Positions 29,401 to 39,491 of a stretch of 64,000 nt of DNA are shown piece by piece. Position numbers and translations under genes: made by a program. The DNA is from Tribonema minus (Eukaryota; Sar; Xanthophyceae; Tribonematales; Tribonemataceae): assembly GCA_017506865.1 (NCBI GenBank), contig JAFCMP010000520.1:434001-498000 (forward strand). Direction: 5' to 3'. How positions within the stretch are numbered: position 1 is the stretch's first letter; every line of letters begins with the position of its first letter. Under the pieces are notes generated by a model, which saw nothing but the letters and a program-made list of their open reading frames with translations, was not told the DNA's origin and searched no databases.

Positions 29401-32400
29401 GATGCGGCTGTCGCAGTCGGTGGAGGGGTTGCGGTCGTGCGGCAGCGCTCTGCAATTTGCGGCAGCGCTCCACTGGGCGCACACATGCCCGCGCGAAGAG
29501 TGTTCTTGACCACTGCAACGATTGGGACATCACTCAGCGTTGAGGCAGACGCGGCTGTGGGAGGCTGGTCAGCCGGCAGTGCGCAGCGGCAGCGCTCAGC
29601 AATGGTGTTCATGCATGCTGGTGCAGTGAGCTTCACCAGTGACGTCACTGCATCAGTTGAGCAAATCGTTCACTATCAAAGCTTCACAGCAAAACGGTAT
29701 CTGTGACATCTCCTGCGTGCGCGGCCCCCTGGTCCGAGAGCGCACCGCGCAGCTGCCGCAGAACCGCCACCCCTCTCTCCGAAGGCCTCTTGACCGCCTT
29801 TGAGCTCGCCATGTAGGCGTTCGCCGCTCGGCAGCGCCAGTGGCCAGCCCGGCGCCTTCAAACACACTGCGCGCTCGCACCTCGCTCAGCAGCGCACAGT
29901 GCGTACGTGTGCGCACGACGCGCTGCTTCGCCTGCTGTACCTTCAACCGCCGTCCGCGACTCTCCCCTGCGCGAGCACGTGCCCAGGTCGGCGGCGCGCA
30001 GCGCGCGCGCGCGGCTGCGCGCTACGCGCGCTGCTTTGCCTGCTGTAACTTCAACCGTTCCGCATTCGGATCGCGGCAGCACCTGCGCACGACCCTGCTC
30101 TGCAGTTCGGGTTACCCACTTCAACTTCAGCCGCTGCTGTTGCGCGCCTCCAGGTCCAGGAGCGCACGGCGGAGCTGCTGCAGCGCAACCGTGAGCTGCA
30201 GGTCGTGGACATGGCGGTGCAGGCGAGCGAGACGGCGGTCATGATCACCGACGCGGAGCACCGCATCGTGTGGGCCAACCGCGCCGTCGCCGCGCTCGCG
30301 TGCTGCGACATCGCCGCAGCCAAGGTATGTAGGGTACAAGGTGCAGCCGCTGTAAGTTATGTAGGGTATATGTTGCAGACGCTATGTGTGTGGCAGTACG
30401 TAGGTGCGAACGATACACAGATGCCAAGCACCGCATCGTGTGGGCCAACCGCGCCGTCGCCGCGCTCGCGTGCTGCGACATCGCCGCCGCCAAGGTGTGT
30501 AGGGCATATGTTGCAGCCGCTGTGGTGCACCCGCTGCGTGTGCGGCGGACAGGCCGCGTGACAATGGCACACTATGTAGGCGCGGAGCACCGCATCGTGC
30601 AGGGCAACCGCGCCGTCGCCGCGTGCTGCCTCTGCTGCCGCGAAGCGCGTCGGCACGACTCAACCCGCTCCGCACACGCCACTGCTTCTTCCGCCGCCGC
30701 CGCCGCAGGGGCGCCGCTTCCGCGACCTGTTCCGCTTTGAGGGGCTCGAGGGGGGCGCCGAGGCGGCCGAGGCAGCGCTCACCATCGGTCCCGACGAGCG
30801 CAGCGCATCCGCGGAGGTGCACGCGGTGACGTGGGCGGGCGACAACGTGACGCTCGCGGTGAGTTCAAGTTGAAGTCTCGGCTGAAGTGTGCCGCGTCGG
30901 CGCGCTCACCATCGGCGCCGACGAGCGCAGCACGTCAAAGTTGAAGTTTCACTTGAAGTTGCAGTTGAAGCGTGCTTAGTCGGGGAGGCGCGAGCGGGGA
31001 TGCGGCGCCGGCTAACGGGCGACAACGTGACGCTCGCGGTGAGTTGAAGTTAAAGTTGCAGCTGAAGTGTGCCGAGGCAGCGCTCACCATCGGCACCTAC
31101 GAGCGCAGCGCTGGTGGAGATGCACGCGGTGACGTGGGCGGGCGACGACGTCACGCTCGCGGTGAGTTGAAGTTGCAGTTGCAGTTGAACTGTGCTGCCC
31201 AGCACGCTTGCCTTTGTTCTGCTTTGATGCGGAAACGCTGCGGGCCCATCAGGTGCATGGCAGGCTCCGTTGTGGCGCGCAGTGGAGTTGCCAGGGGAGA
31301 CAGACGCAAGTTTCAAATTGGGGTTTGTTGCCCCGTGTGTTGCTTTTTAATGTACTTCTATCTATACTGAAGCGTTATCGCAAGTGTTATGTACGCGCAT
31401 CTGCCGTTTGCAGGTGGAGGTGTCGCGTGTCCCGGACCACCTCGGGCACGGCCACCACCTCAATATGATCATACTTCAAAAAAGTAGGCAGAAACTTCAT
31501 CGAAGCATCCGGCGCACATGTGCACACCTTCAAAGCATCAGGCAGCAGTGCGTAACAAAAAAAAATTCACTTTTTGTGTGCGCGCAACAGGTGGAGGTCT
31601 CGCGCGTCCCCGACCACCTCGGGCACGGCCACCACCTCAAGATCATGCGCGACATCACGGCGGTGCGCCAGATGCAGGACGCCAAGACGCGCGCGGAGCG
31701 CGAGGCGCTCGCCAACAAGGTCAAGACGGAGACGGTTCAGGCGCTCAACCACGAGCTACGGACGCCCCTGCAGGTGCGTCATTTGTTGAAGTTTTACATG
31801 AAGTCAACTTGAAGTTATTAGGTGAGGTATTCGCTCGCCGACAAGGTCAAGACGGAGACGGTTCAGGCGCTCAACCACGAGCTGCGGGTAAGCTGTACTT
31901 CAACCGTTCGTTGAAGTCAACTCGAGATTATGTATACCTTGAAGATCTTGTTGTCTATGGAGACGACGGTGCAGGCGCTCAACCACGAGCTGCGGACGCC
32001 CTTGCAGGTGCGCTGTACTTCGCGTTTACGCTGTGTTTTGTTGAAGTCAACTGAGGTGATATCTGCACGATAACGAGCGCAATTCATCTCATTTAACTGC
32101 TGTTGTTGCCGCCGCTGCAGGGCATCATCGGCATCACCTCCACCATGCTCATGGACATGACGCCCGAAACCGACGACAAGTACAACCTGCTCATGACGGT
32201 CATGGCGAGCTCGCGCCTCCTCCTCACGCTCATCAACAACATGCTCGACATGCGAAAAATGGAGACCGCAAACATGGGGCGCTTTGAGCTCGAGCGCACG
32301 CCCGTCGAGCGCTGCCTGCGCGACGCTATCGATTTCTGCCTCCCTTTCGCGATGCTCAACGAGGTAAGGCAGCATTCGGTTTAGGGCTGGCCTTCGTTTC

Positions 32401-35188
32401 AAATGTTACTGTCGGGCATTCGGTCTAGGGCTGACCGTAGTTTGCAATGTTACTGTGGGGTAGGGTCAGGGGTAGGTGTAGGGTTGACACGTCGAGCGCT
32501 GCCTGCGCAACGCCATCGACTTCTGCCTCCCCTTTGCCATGCTCAATGAGGTGAGTCATTTCAGCATGGGGTTTTTGGTTTAGCATGGGGTTGGGGTAAA
32601 AGTAGGGGTAGGGTTAGGGTAGGGTTAGGGGCAGGGTGATGGGTAGGGCTAGGGTTGGGGTTTTTTAGGGGTTTTGGTGAAATTAAGGTTGGCACGTCGA
32701 GCGCTGCCTGCGCGACGCCATCGACTTCTGCCTCCCCTTTGCCATGCTCAACGAAGTAAGGCATTGCAGTCTAGCGGTAGGTGTGAGGGGAAGGGTTAGG
32801 GTTCGAGATGGGGATAGGGTAGCTGCCTGCGCGACGCCAGTGACTTATGCCTCCCTTTTGCCATGCTCAACGAGGCGAGTCATTGCAGTCTAGGAGTGGG
32901 GTGAAGGTTAGGGGGTGGTACATAGGGTTAGAACAGGGTAGTGTTAGGGTTAGGGTTAGGGTTGACACGTCGAGCGCTGCCTGCGCGACGCCATCGAGTT
33001 TTGCCTCCACTCTGCAATACTGACAGTAATGAGGTGAGCGGTGCACATGACAGTGGCTTGGCCATTTCTGCCTGCCCACTACCGATATGTATCTATTTAC
33101 ATATAAATTCACAAATGTATGCATCGTGATTATATAAGCACAACTCACACCCAACTGACGCGCCTCCCGCACGCCCCTTCATGTCAAGGTCGACGTGACA
33201 ATTGGCGCACGTGCTGCGCGGCGCGCACGCGTAGGGCATACTTACATACCTGTCCATGTACTTCAAAGTGTATATTGCACATGTCTATGATACATATATT
33301 TGTGTACGATACATTCGTCCACTCATATGATATGACGTACGCTCACTGCCCGCCCGCCCCTGCAGGTCAAGGTGGACATGACGATGGCGGGCGCGCCAGC
33401 CGGCGTGCACGCGTGGGCGAACCCGCAAATATGTACACAGTCGAGTATGTGTATGTTCACACACGCATGCACACTTGAAGTGCACACGACTCACGCTCCA
33501 TAATCGACGCCGCCGCATATATGTTGCGTCAGGTCAAGGTGGACATGGCGATGGCGGACGCGCCGGCCGGCGTGCACGCGTGGGCGAACCCGCTGCGCCT
33601 GCAGCAGGTGGCCATCAACCTGCTCTCCAACGCCATCAAGTACACGGTGAGGCCTAGCCCTAGTCCCGACCCTAACCCTAGCCCCCACCCTAACCCTAGC
33701 CCCCACCCTAACCCTAATTTGTGGCCATCGACCTGCTCTCCAACGCCATCAAGTACACAGTGAGACCTATCACCGAGTAAGGGTTTTACCAGTTGGGACT
33801 AAGGTTAGGGCTAGGCCTAGGGTGGGGCTAGGCTAGGGCCAGGCCTAACCCTAGCCCTAGTCTAGCCCTGACCCCACCCCCAGCCTTGACCGTCCTCCGC
33901 CGAATGCTGTCCAGCTGTATCCGTCACCCTTCGCCGCTGCTCACCGCGTCGCTGACGTGAGCGCCCGAGTTCCGGAGTGCTGGCGTGACACCAAGCTGTG
34001 CCGTTGCGTCCAATCACCGCATTCATCATCACCTCACCAAAACCCTATCGTGTGCGTGCCTGCTCCTCGTGTCCCCCCCCCCCCCCCAGGGCGTCGGGAC
34101 GCGCGTGACCGTTACGATTCGCGTAACCACGCGCAAGCGCGCCATGGCGGACGCGCGCGCCGCCCTCTGCTCCGACCTCTCGCACCCGGAGCTCGACGCG
34201 GGCGACACCTCTGCCCCCGCCCCCGCCGCCGCCGCCCCCGCAGCCGCCGCCTCCGCCGATGACGCTGCCGCGGCAGCAGCGGCGGCGGCGGTGGCGGCAG
34301 GCGACGACGCAGACGGCAGCGGCGCCGCCCCCGTGGTCGTGGTGACATTCGCGGACGAGGGCGGCGGGCTGCCGCCGTCGGAGCGCCACCGCGTCTTCGG
34401 GCAGTTCCTGCAGCTCGGCAACAGCGGCGCCGCGGCGCTGCGCGGCGGCGCCGGCGGCGGCGTCGGCCAGCCGTCTGGCACGGGCCTCGGCCTCAGCCTG
34501 TGCCTGCGCTTCGTGCGGCGCATGCGCGGGCACATCTGGGCGGACAACCTCGCGCCGCCGCTGCCGCCTGCTGCGGCAGCGCTCAACGGCGACGGCGGCG
34601 GCGGCGCTGCGGCGCTGAATGGCGGCGAGGCGGCGCTGAACGGCGGCGGCGGCGGCGGCGGCGGTCACGGGGCGGCATTCAGCTTCTTCTTGGAGGTGAG
34701 GGGGTGGGGAGTTGAGCACTGCCTTTGTCTTTTTCCTTGTAGGCAGGGATGAATCTAGCGGTGGCCGTCGATCCGCGTGCAAGTGCGCAGGCGTCTGTCG
34801 CCTGGCGGCGGCCGGCGGCGCGCGCCGCATGTAATCAAAACCAATCAGCAACGCGCACTCGTTGCAAACTCTCGGCGCTCAAGCACTGACCCCGACTCTC
34901 TGCGCTGCTCCCCCCCCCCCCCCCCTTCCCCCCTTCTTCCCCCCCCCCCCATCAGATCGTGGACGTCCCTCCCCCCGCAGAGGCCACCCCCAAGGCTGCG
35001 GCGCTGTCGCGGCGGAGCACTGCCGCGGCTGCGCAGCCGCCGCTGGCGGCGGTGCCGCGCGAGCCCCCCGTGCCCGTCCCCACGGCTCAGCGAGGTTCGC
35101 TGAGCCTCGCTGCGCTTGAGCCGTCGCCGCCGCCAGCAGCAGCGGCGGCGGCGGCGGCGGCGGAGAATGGCGGCGACGGGGTGGTGGC

Positions 35189-35219
<31 letters not shown>

Positions 35220-36676
35220 CCGCGGCGGCGCGTGCTGGTTGTGGACGACTCGATCATCAACCTCAAGGTGAGGTGGCGCGCGGACGCTCAGCTGCAGCTG
35301 CGCAGCGCAGCGCACTGGCGCCATGTACATCAACATATAGTAGAGACACACAGTATATAAGCCTTGATAGACGTCCTTCCTGTCTTGCCTGCCAGCTACT
35401 CCTCAGGGCTCTGCTCCAGCCGCTTGCCTCGTGCCAGCCAGGAACTTCCAAGTGATATCACCAACTTCATGTGATGTACATGTACAGTGCTTTGCGTCGA
35501 AATACGTTCTTTCCGAGTTGCCTGCCAGGCAGGGACGGGGCGCGTTTCGCTGGAGTGCGGACTCACGGTCCCCCGCGCCGCCCCGCACGCACTCACGCGC
35601 GCATTCGTTCGTTCGTTTGCGCAGGTGATGCGGCACATGCTCTCCAAGATCGGCGTCGCGTGCGAGGTGTGCGGCAGCGCGGCGGCGGCGCTCGAGCGCC
35701 TGCGCGCGGACGCGGCCCTGCCGCCGGAGGCGCGCTTCGAGATCGTCTTCACCGACGTCCAGATGCCCGACATGGATGGCTACGGGTGAGTCATTGCCGC
35801 CGCCGCCTCAACTTTCACGTTAAACTCCCGCTGCAAGCTCATTCCCCCCACTCCCCCCGCCCCCCACAAACAAGAAGGACAGCCCTACCATTCACATGTG
35901 AGCATGCCATTCACATGCGAGCATAGGCATCAGCCTGATTGTTTCCTGTTTCTGATGACCCGCCCCCCGCCGGCACCCTCCTGGTGATATAAACAGGCTT
36001 GCCAGCGCTCTGATGGAGCTGCCGCTGGACCCGCGCCCGCGCCTCATCGGCCTAAATCAGCCTCGCCATTCACGTATGAATATGGGCATGTTGTCAGCCT
36101 TATCTGTTGCTCTTTCTGATGCCCCCCTGCGACCCCCCCCCCCCTCGTGATAAAAACAGGCTTGCCAGCGCGCTAATGGAGCTGCCGCTGGACCCGCGCC
36201 CGCGCCTCATCGGACTGACCGCCGACACAGCGCCGGAGACGACGGCGCGCTGCCTGAGCTCCGGCATGGACAGCGTGCTGCACAAGGTACGTATGTATCC
36301 ATGAGTACATGTGTACCCTCGAGGAGTACACTTAGTGTTAGGGTTAGCGCCCGAGTTCCGGCATCAACAGCGTGCTGCACAAGGTACGCATGTATCCAAT
36401 GAGTACATGTGTACCTTTGAGGAGTACATTTAGGGTTAGGGTGAGTGCCGGAGACGTTGGCGCGCTGCCTGAGCTCCGGCATGACAAGCACATGTGCCCA
36501 CATGCCACTCTGTGCCCCCAACGGTGTGTGCGCCGGAAGCACGTGATCTGACGCCTTGCCACCCCCCTCCCCCCCCTTCTCCCCCCCTCCCCCCGCAGCC
36601 CTGCAGCGTGTCCCAAATGAGAGAGGTACTGGGCGCTGCGCCGCCGGACATGGCCTCCCCCGTGCCGCTGGCATAG
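25940..36676 (+). CDS. Membrane-anchored hybrid sensor histidine kinase (PAS, HisKA, HATPase, receiver)
   Basis: Fourteen exons join in phase: 25940-26424, 27202-27337, 28094-28123, 28825-28956, 30154-30324, 30709-30858, 31591-31773, 32121-32363, 33533-33646, 34090-34695, 34956-35267, 35625-35785, 36160-36286 and 36599-36676 (975 residues). Residues about 45-245 hold some seven hydrophobic helices. Then come a coiled linker (VQERTAELLQRNRELQVV), a PAS-like fold (about 282-395), the H-box ALNHELRTPLQ with His422, the N-box NLLSNAIKYT (Asn543), a G1 box DEGGGLPP (Asp637), an F box VFGQFLQL, a G2 box GTGLGLSL, and a receiver with VLVVDD, Asp898 in FTDVQMPDMDGYG, GLTA and a terminal K-P. This is the standard set for autophosphorylation on His and transfer to the receiver Asp, probably at a membrane. 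The N-box to G1 gap is about 95 residues because of an Ala-rich insertion. An in-frame ATG at 25685 would add 85 residues. The ligand is unknown. Confidence 0.85.
27202..27337 (+). CDS. Hybrid histidine kinase, exon 2
   Basis: Membrane helices DLHASLPVVVVACCAFNLHI and ISSQTAITVLAVTFS. Acceptor CGCCGCAG after a C-run, donor GTGAGT, phases 2 to 0. Confidence 0.8.
28094..28123 (+). CDS. Hybrid histidine kinase, exon 3 (30-nt exon)
   Basis: Ten codons, YHCMNELLNM, between CCCGCAG and GTGAGT. It keeps phase 0 and completes a membrane helix between exons 2 and 4. Confidence 0.68.
28605..28824 (+). repeat. Cluster of TGCTGAGCGCTG motifs before kinase exon 4
   Basis: About nine copies of GCTGAGCGCTGA or close variants in 200 bp. 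One is linked to an acceptor-side echo of exon 4 near 28673 (GCAGCTGGTAGACGCGCTGA). Confidence 0.75.
28825..28956 (+). CDS. Hybrid histidine kinase, exon 4
   Basis: 44 codons, LVDPDTLIQCGYNILKAGFF to RESLEGL, the last membrane helix. Acceptor TCTGCAG preceded by a run of TGCTGAGCGCTG motifs. Donor GTGAGT, with about five donor-side echoes after it. Confidence 0.8.
29040..29600 (+). repeat. Donor-side echoes of kinase exon 4, about 5 copies
   Basis: GAGGGGCTGGTGAGTCG and decayed forms near 29058, 29188, 29290, 29420 and 29560, each followed by GCGGCAGCGCTCAGC-like sequence. An acceptor-side echo of exon 5 is at 29731-29765. Confidence 0.77.
30154..30324 (+). CDS. Hybrid histidine kinase, exon 5 (coil and start of PAS)
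   Basis: 57 codons: linker coil, then ETAVMITDAEHRIVWANRAV, a typical PAS opening, ending CCDIAAAK. Acceptor CCTCCAG, donor GTATGT, phase 0. Confidence 0.86.
30415..30650 (+). repeat. Donor-side echoes of kinase exon 5, 2 copies
   Basis: 30418-30494 repeats nearly 70 bp of exon end (GTGTGGGCCAACCGCGCCGT) with donor GTGTGT. 30583-30640 is more decayed. Confidence 0.83.
30709..30858 (+). CDS. Hybrid histidine kinase, exon 6 (PAS core)
   Basis: 50 codons, GRRFRDLFRFEGLEGG to AVTWAGDNVTLA. Acceptor CCGCCGCAG, donor GTGAGT followed at once by TTGAAGT motifs. Three donor-side echoes follow. Confidence 0.83.
30895..31170 (+). repeat. Donor-side echoes of kinase exon 6, 3 copies
   Basis: Copies at 30898-30935, 31016-31042 and 31074-31161. 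The last two keep ACGCTCGCGGTGAGTTGAAG, donor included. Confidence 0.82.
31409..31470 (+). repeat. Acceptor-side echo of kinase exon 7
   Basis: TTTGCAG followed by about 50 bp of the exon start (GACCACCTCGGGCACGGCCA) with few changes, before the true acceptor at 31590. Confidence 0.82.
31591..31773 (+). CDS. Hybrid histidine kinase, exon 7 (H-box)
   Basis: 61 codons, from VEVSRVPDHLGHGHHLKIMR to the H-box ALNHELRTPLQ. Acceptor GCAACAG, donor GTGCGT. One acceptor-side echo (31409-31470) and two donor-side echoes (31840-32010). Confidence 0.88.
31840..32015 (+). repeat. Donor-side echoes of kinase exon 7 (H-box), 2 copies
   Basis: Copies at 31842-31888 (donor GTAAGC after the Arg of LR) and 31957-32008 (full TPLQ end, donor GTGCGC). 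Both re-encode ALNHELR. Confidence 0.84.
32121..32363 (+). CDS. Hybrid histidine kinase, exon 8 (HisKA second helix)
   Basis: 81 codons, GIIGITSTMLMDMTPETDD to CLPFAMLNE. It contains LLTLINNMLDMRKMETANMG, the second helix of the dimerisation domain. Acceptor GCTGCAG, donor GTAAGG. Four donor-side echoes follow. Confidence 0.87.
32480..33040 (+). repeat. Donor-side echoes of kinase exon 8, 4 copies
   Basis: Copies end at 32550, 32756, 32875 and 33033; the true exon ends at 32363. Each repeats up to 65 bp (TTTGCCATGCTCAACGAGGT). Donors are GTGAGT, GTAAGG, GCGAGT (broken) and GTGAGC. TTAGGG-like runs lie between. Confidence 0.86.
33176..33425 (+). repeat. Acceptor-side echoes of kinase exon 9, 2 copies
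   Basis: 33364-33424 repeats the exon start after CCTGCAG; 33176-33230 is more decayed. Confidence 0.8.
33533..33646 (+). CDS. Hybrid histidine kinase, exon 9 (N-box)
   Basis: 38 codons, VKVDMAMADAPAGVHAWANP then the N-box INLLSNAIKYT. Acceptor TGCGTCAG, donor GTGAGG. Acceptor-side echoes at 33176-33230 and 33355-33425; donor-side echo at 33720-33768. Confidence 0.86.
33655..33775 (+). repeat. Donor-side echo of kinase exon 9 plus TTAGGG-like run
   Basis: CCCTAACCCTAGCCCC repeats at about 33665-33718 lead into a copy (33721-33760) of the N-box codons and a GTGAGA donor. Confidence 0.8.
34090..34695 (+). CDS. Hybrid histidine kinase, exon 10 (ATPase core)
   Basis: 202 codons: GVGTRVTVTIRVTTRKR, an Ala-rich insertion of about 60 residues, VVVVTFADEGGGLPP (G1), VFGQFLQLG (F), GTGLGLSLCLRFVRRMRG (G2), a Gly/Asn/Ala insertion, ending FSFFLE. 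The acceptor lies directly after a C-run at 34073-34087. Confidence 0.88.
34956..35267 (+). CDS. Hybrid histidine kinase, exon 11 (linker and receiver start)
   Basis: 104 codons: Pro/Ala linker, then RRRVLVVDDSIINLK, the receiver's first strand with its acidic pair. Acceptor CATCAG after long C-runs (34911-34950); donor GTGAGG. Confidence 0.86.
35625..35785 (+). CDS. Hybrid histidine kinase, exon 12 (receiver phosphoacceptor)
   Basis: VMRHMLSKIGVACEVCGSAA to FEIVFTDVQMPDMDGYG. The Asp in FTDVQMP is the expected phosphoacceptor. Acceptor TTGCGCAG, donor GTGAGT, phase 2. Confidence 0.88.
35990..36060 (+). repeat. Acceptor-side echo of kinase exon 13
   Basis: ATAAACAG then about 55 bp of the exon start with one or two changes (GGAGCTGCCGCTGGACCCGC), 162 bp before the true exon. 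Confidence 0.84.
36160..36286 (+). CDS. Hybrid histidine kinase, exon 13 (receiver C-terminal half)
   Basis: LASALMELPLDPRPRLIGLT, then ADTAPETTARCLSSGMDS and VLHK. GLTA carries the conserved Thr. Acceptor AAAAACAG, donor GTACGT. An acceptor-side echo at 35990-36060 and donor-side echoes at 36348-36490. Confidence 0.86.
36345..36490 (+). repeat. Donor-side echoes of kinase exon 13, 2 copies
   Basis: 36352-36385 repeats CAGCGTGCTGCACAAGGTAC with donor; 36448-36485 repeats an inner part of the exon. Confidence 0.8.
36599..36676 (+). CDS. Hybrid histidine kinase, exon 14 (C-terminus and stop)
   Basis: PCSVSQMREVLGAAPPDMAS then a TAG stop. The first Pro completes the receiver's K-P. Acceptor CCCCGCAG. 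A rival last exon may start near 36813 (VLERIHAALASEPETR), but it would lose the Pro. Confidence 0.72.
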   Translation, partial: PCSVSQMREVLGAAPPDMASPVPLA

Positions 36677-38363
36677 CCCCCCCCCTCCCCCCCCCCCCCC
36701 CCCCGCCCCCCCCGCCCGACCCCCCAACCACAAATCAACACAAAAAACGGCCCACAGCTGCCGCACGAGTGCATCCCGTGCACGCGTCATACCTACCGCC
36801 GCCGCCAGCTGAGGTGCTCGAAAGAATACACGCGGCGCTCGCTTCTGAGCCGGAGACACGGTCAGGATGCCACCCCCGCTCTCACTCGTCCGTGAGACGG
36901 CAATGGCGACGGCCGCACACCCTTCGCGCTCGCTGAACGCTGCTGCTGCCTTGGCTGGGATCGGCGCGCCCACTCCAGCGCCGCCTGGTCTCGCTTGTCT
37001 GTGAGATGGGCGCGCCGCTGTCGAGCGCTGCCTCAGCGTGGAGCGCTGCGCTGCTGCGCTTCCGTCCCCCCCCCCCCCCCCGCCCCTTCCCCTCCCCGCG
37101 CCGTGTCCGCGCGGGGCAGGGGGCGAAACGCGTTGTCAGAGACCCCGGGGTTTGCCCGGTACCCCTTTTGCCGAGTCACTTACTGGTTACTTGCATGTTA
37201 ATAAGAGCGTGTGTCCCCCCCCCCCCCCCCCCCCCCTACACACACACACACACACACACAAGTGCGCATCTGCCCCGTAAGGAGCAGCATCGACTGCGCC
37301 AGCACACACGCCCCCCGCCCCCGATCGCTGTTCATCTGCGCACCGTTGCTGTGCACCGCCGCTCTGCGCTGCGCGCCACCCCCGAGCGCGCGCCTTTCGG
37401 CAGTGCGCGCCGGCGACAGAGAAGCCATCGATCCACTGATGCATACCCTGCCTTCAACCCCCCCCCCCCCCCCCCCCCCCCAGATGCCCCCCTTCTCTCC
37501 CCGCGCCTGCACTCCGCAGTCGCGTGGGCTCCTTTGCGTGCGTGCGCGCGTCCTGTGTGAGATACTGCTCGTTGCTGCTCTCCGGTGCTGTCGCGACGTT
37601 CATGTGTGGGGTGTTTCCTCTGCTCTCGCCCGCGGTGCCAGGGGCACCGCTGAGCGCTGTGCTGCTGGCGGCGATGGCGGCAGCGCTCAACACTGAGGCA
37701 ACGCGGAGCCTCGTGTCGTGTTGCGCGCGCGCGCTTGCGCAGCACACTGCGTCCCACGCTGGCGCTTGCAGATTTCGTGAATGGAAGTTTCTTACTTTTA
37801 TTTCGCGGACTGCTGCTGACATGTGCTCCTGTAGCTTGTTGCGTGCCGCCATTGCCTGCTCACGTGCCGTGCGCATGGCAAAGGGTGAAGGTTGTTGTTG
37901 CTCATGTCTGCTTGAGTTTCTTTCGTATTTTGAATATGTGAGCGCTGCTGCTGTCATGCTCAGGGTCGTCATGTGCGGCCACAGAGTGTGTATGGGCCAA
38001 GGGCCCACGTCCTCGTTGCTGGCAAAATTGCAGCACACGGAAGATGCAAGCAAGTGCAATGCCATCATGCATGCCGCCCACCTGCACAAACCCTGATGGG
38101 GGGTACAGAGGACAACGTCGACTTCAACTGTGCAAGGTTTCATGCGTTTCAAAGTTGAAACGTTTTTTTTGTCTGCGAGATGAAGATCAGGCATCGATAT
38201 TGCATCATGCTGCATGGCCGATGTTCACGGCTCGCAGCATACACGTACCTGCGATGCTGCATCGTTGCACGCAGCGTTCGAATAGCAACGCCAGCACCAG
38301 TACCAAGAGCCTAAGCACACGCCAACTTGTGAACTGTCCAGTGCCCTGACCCATGTATGCAGC
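36677..38363. other. Spacer between kinase and ankyrin genes
   Basis: Holds several C-runs (36680-36703, 37063-37081, 37217-37236, 37460-37482), a (CA)n microsatellite at about 37238-37261, and a possible alternative kinase exon near 36813. No supported gene. Confidence 0.55.
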
Positions 38364-38676
38364 ATGGTCGGCGGTGCCAACAGAGTCACGGACCTGCACA
38401 AAGCGTGCACAGAGTCCCGTTGCGCGCCTGCGGTGCAGCAGCTGCTCACCACTACCGCAATCGACCCAAACGCGCGCGATTCGGCTGGCGCAACGCCTCT
38501 TCATTACTTGGCGCAGGCGGCGGCAGTGAACGGTGGCCCTAAGGCCACAGCCTGTGCGCGCCGAGCTGCACGACTGCTGCTGCAGGCGGGCGCCGACGTG
38601 AACGCTGCCACAGGGGATGGAGAAACTCCACTGCACTGGGCTGCTGAAGCCGCTGATGACACAACTAGCACTACAG
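38364..38676 (+). CDS. Ankyrin protein, exon 1
   Basis: MVGGANRVTDLHKACTESRC to DTTSTT, with two or three repeats (NARDSAGATPLHYLAQ; NAATGDGETPLHWAAEA). Donor GTACGA, phase 1. Confidence 0.82.
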
Positions 38677-39456
38677 GTACGAACTTCAACTGAAGTAAGA
38701 CTGAAATCCGCGGACGTTGCACGCACTCCCAGTTATGTCTGCTCTGTCACGGCACAGTCAGGTTTCCGCGCCTCCGTGCTCATGAGCTGCGAATGCCATG
38801 CGTACACTTGGCACTCGCATGCAGCGCCAGTGCGCCACCAGGCATTCCTCCCCCCCCCTCCTGAGCCCCTTGCCTTGCGGCTACACCGACGCTGTAACAT
38901 GCAGGCATCACTCAGCTGCTGCTGGAGGCTGGCGCCGACCCCGGCGCGCTCTCCGCGACGCAGCAAACGCCGCTGCACGGGGCGGCACGCGGCGGCGGCG
39001 GCGGTGGCGGCGGCAGCGGCGGCGCGGCGGCGCTAGCCGCGTTGCTGCTGCGCGCCGGCGCGCCGCTGCACGCACGCGACGCGCACGGCAGGACGGCACT
39101 GGATCTCGCCGTCGCCGGCGGCGCGGAGGCCACGGTGCGCGTGCTGCTGCTAACGCACAGCTGTGCAGACGGCGCCGCTAGCACCGCCGCCGCTGCGGCG
39201 CCGCCCTGCCAGCAGGCCTGCCACCAGCAGCAGCAGGGCGGCGGCGGTTGCAGCCCCGGAATGAGGCAGCTGCTGCAGGCGGCGCGGCTCGGTACGCGCG
39301 CCGCCGCCGCCGGTGCCGCCGACTTTGATGTCAACTTCCCGCTGCACGCTGCTGCGGCGCAGGGGCGCGCCGGCGCGCTGCAGGCGCTGCTGGCGCAGCA
39401 CAGCGCTCTGAGCGCCAGTGACAATCGCAGCGGTGGCAGCCGCGGCGGCGGCGGCA

Positions 39457-39491
<35 letters not shown>

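Noticed and set aside
30415-30495. Mutually exclusive alternative PAS exon
   Set aside because: The copy has a donor but no acceptor or exon start, so it cannot be a cassette exon by itself.
36781-36936. Alternative last kinase exon encoding VLERIHAALASEPETR
   Set aside because: It resembles a receiver's last helix, but a phase-0 join loses the conserved Pro after Lys. The exon at 36599 supplies K-P and a stop with better splice sites. Kept as a possible isoform.
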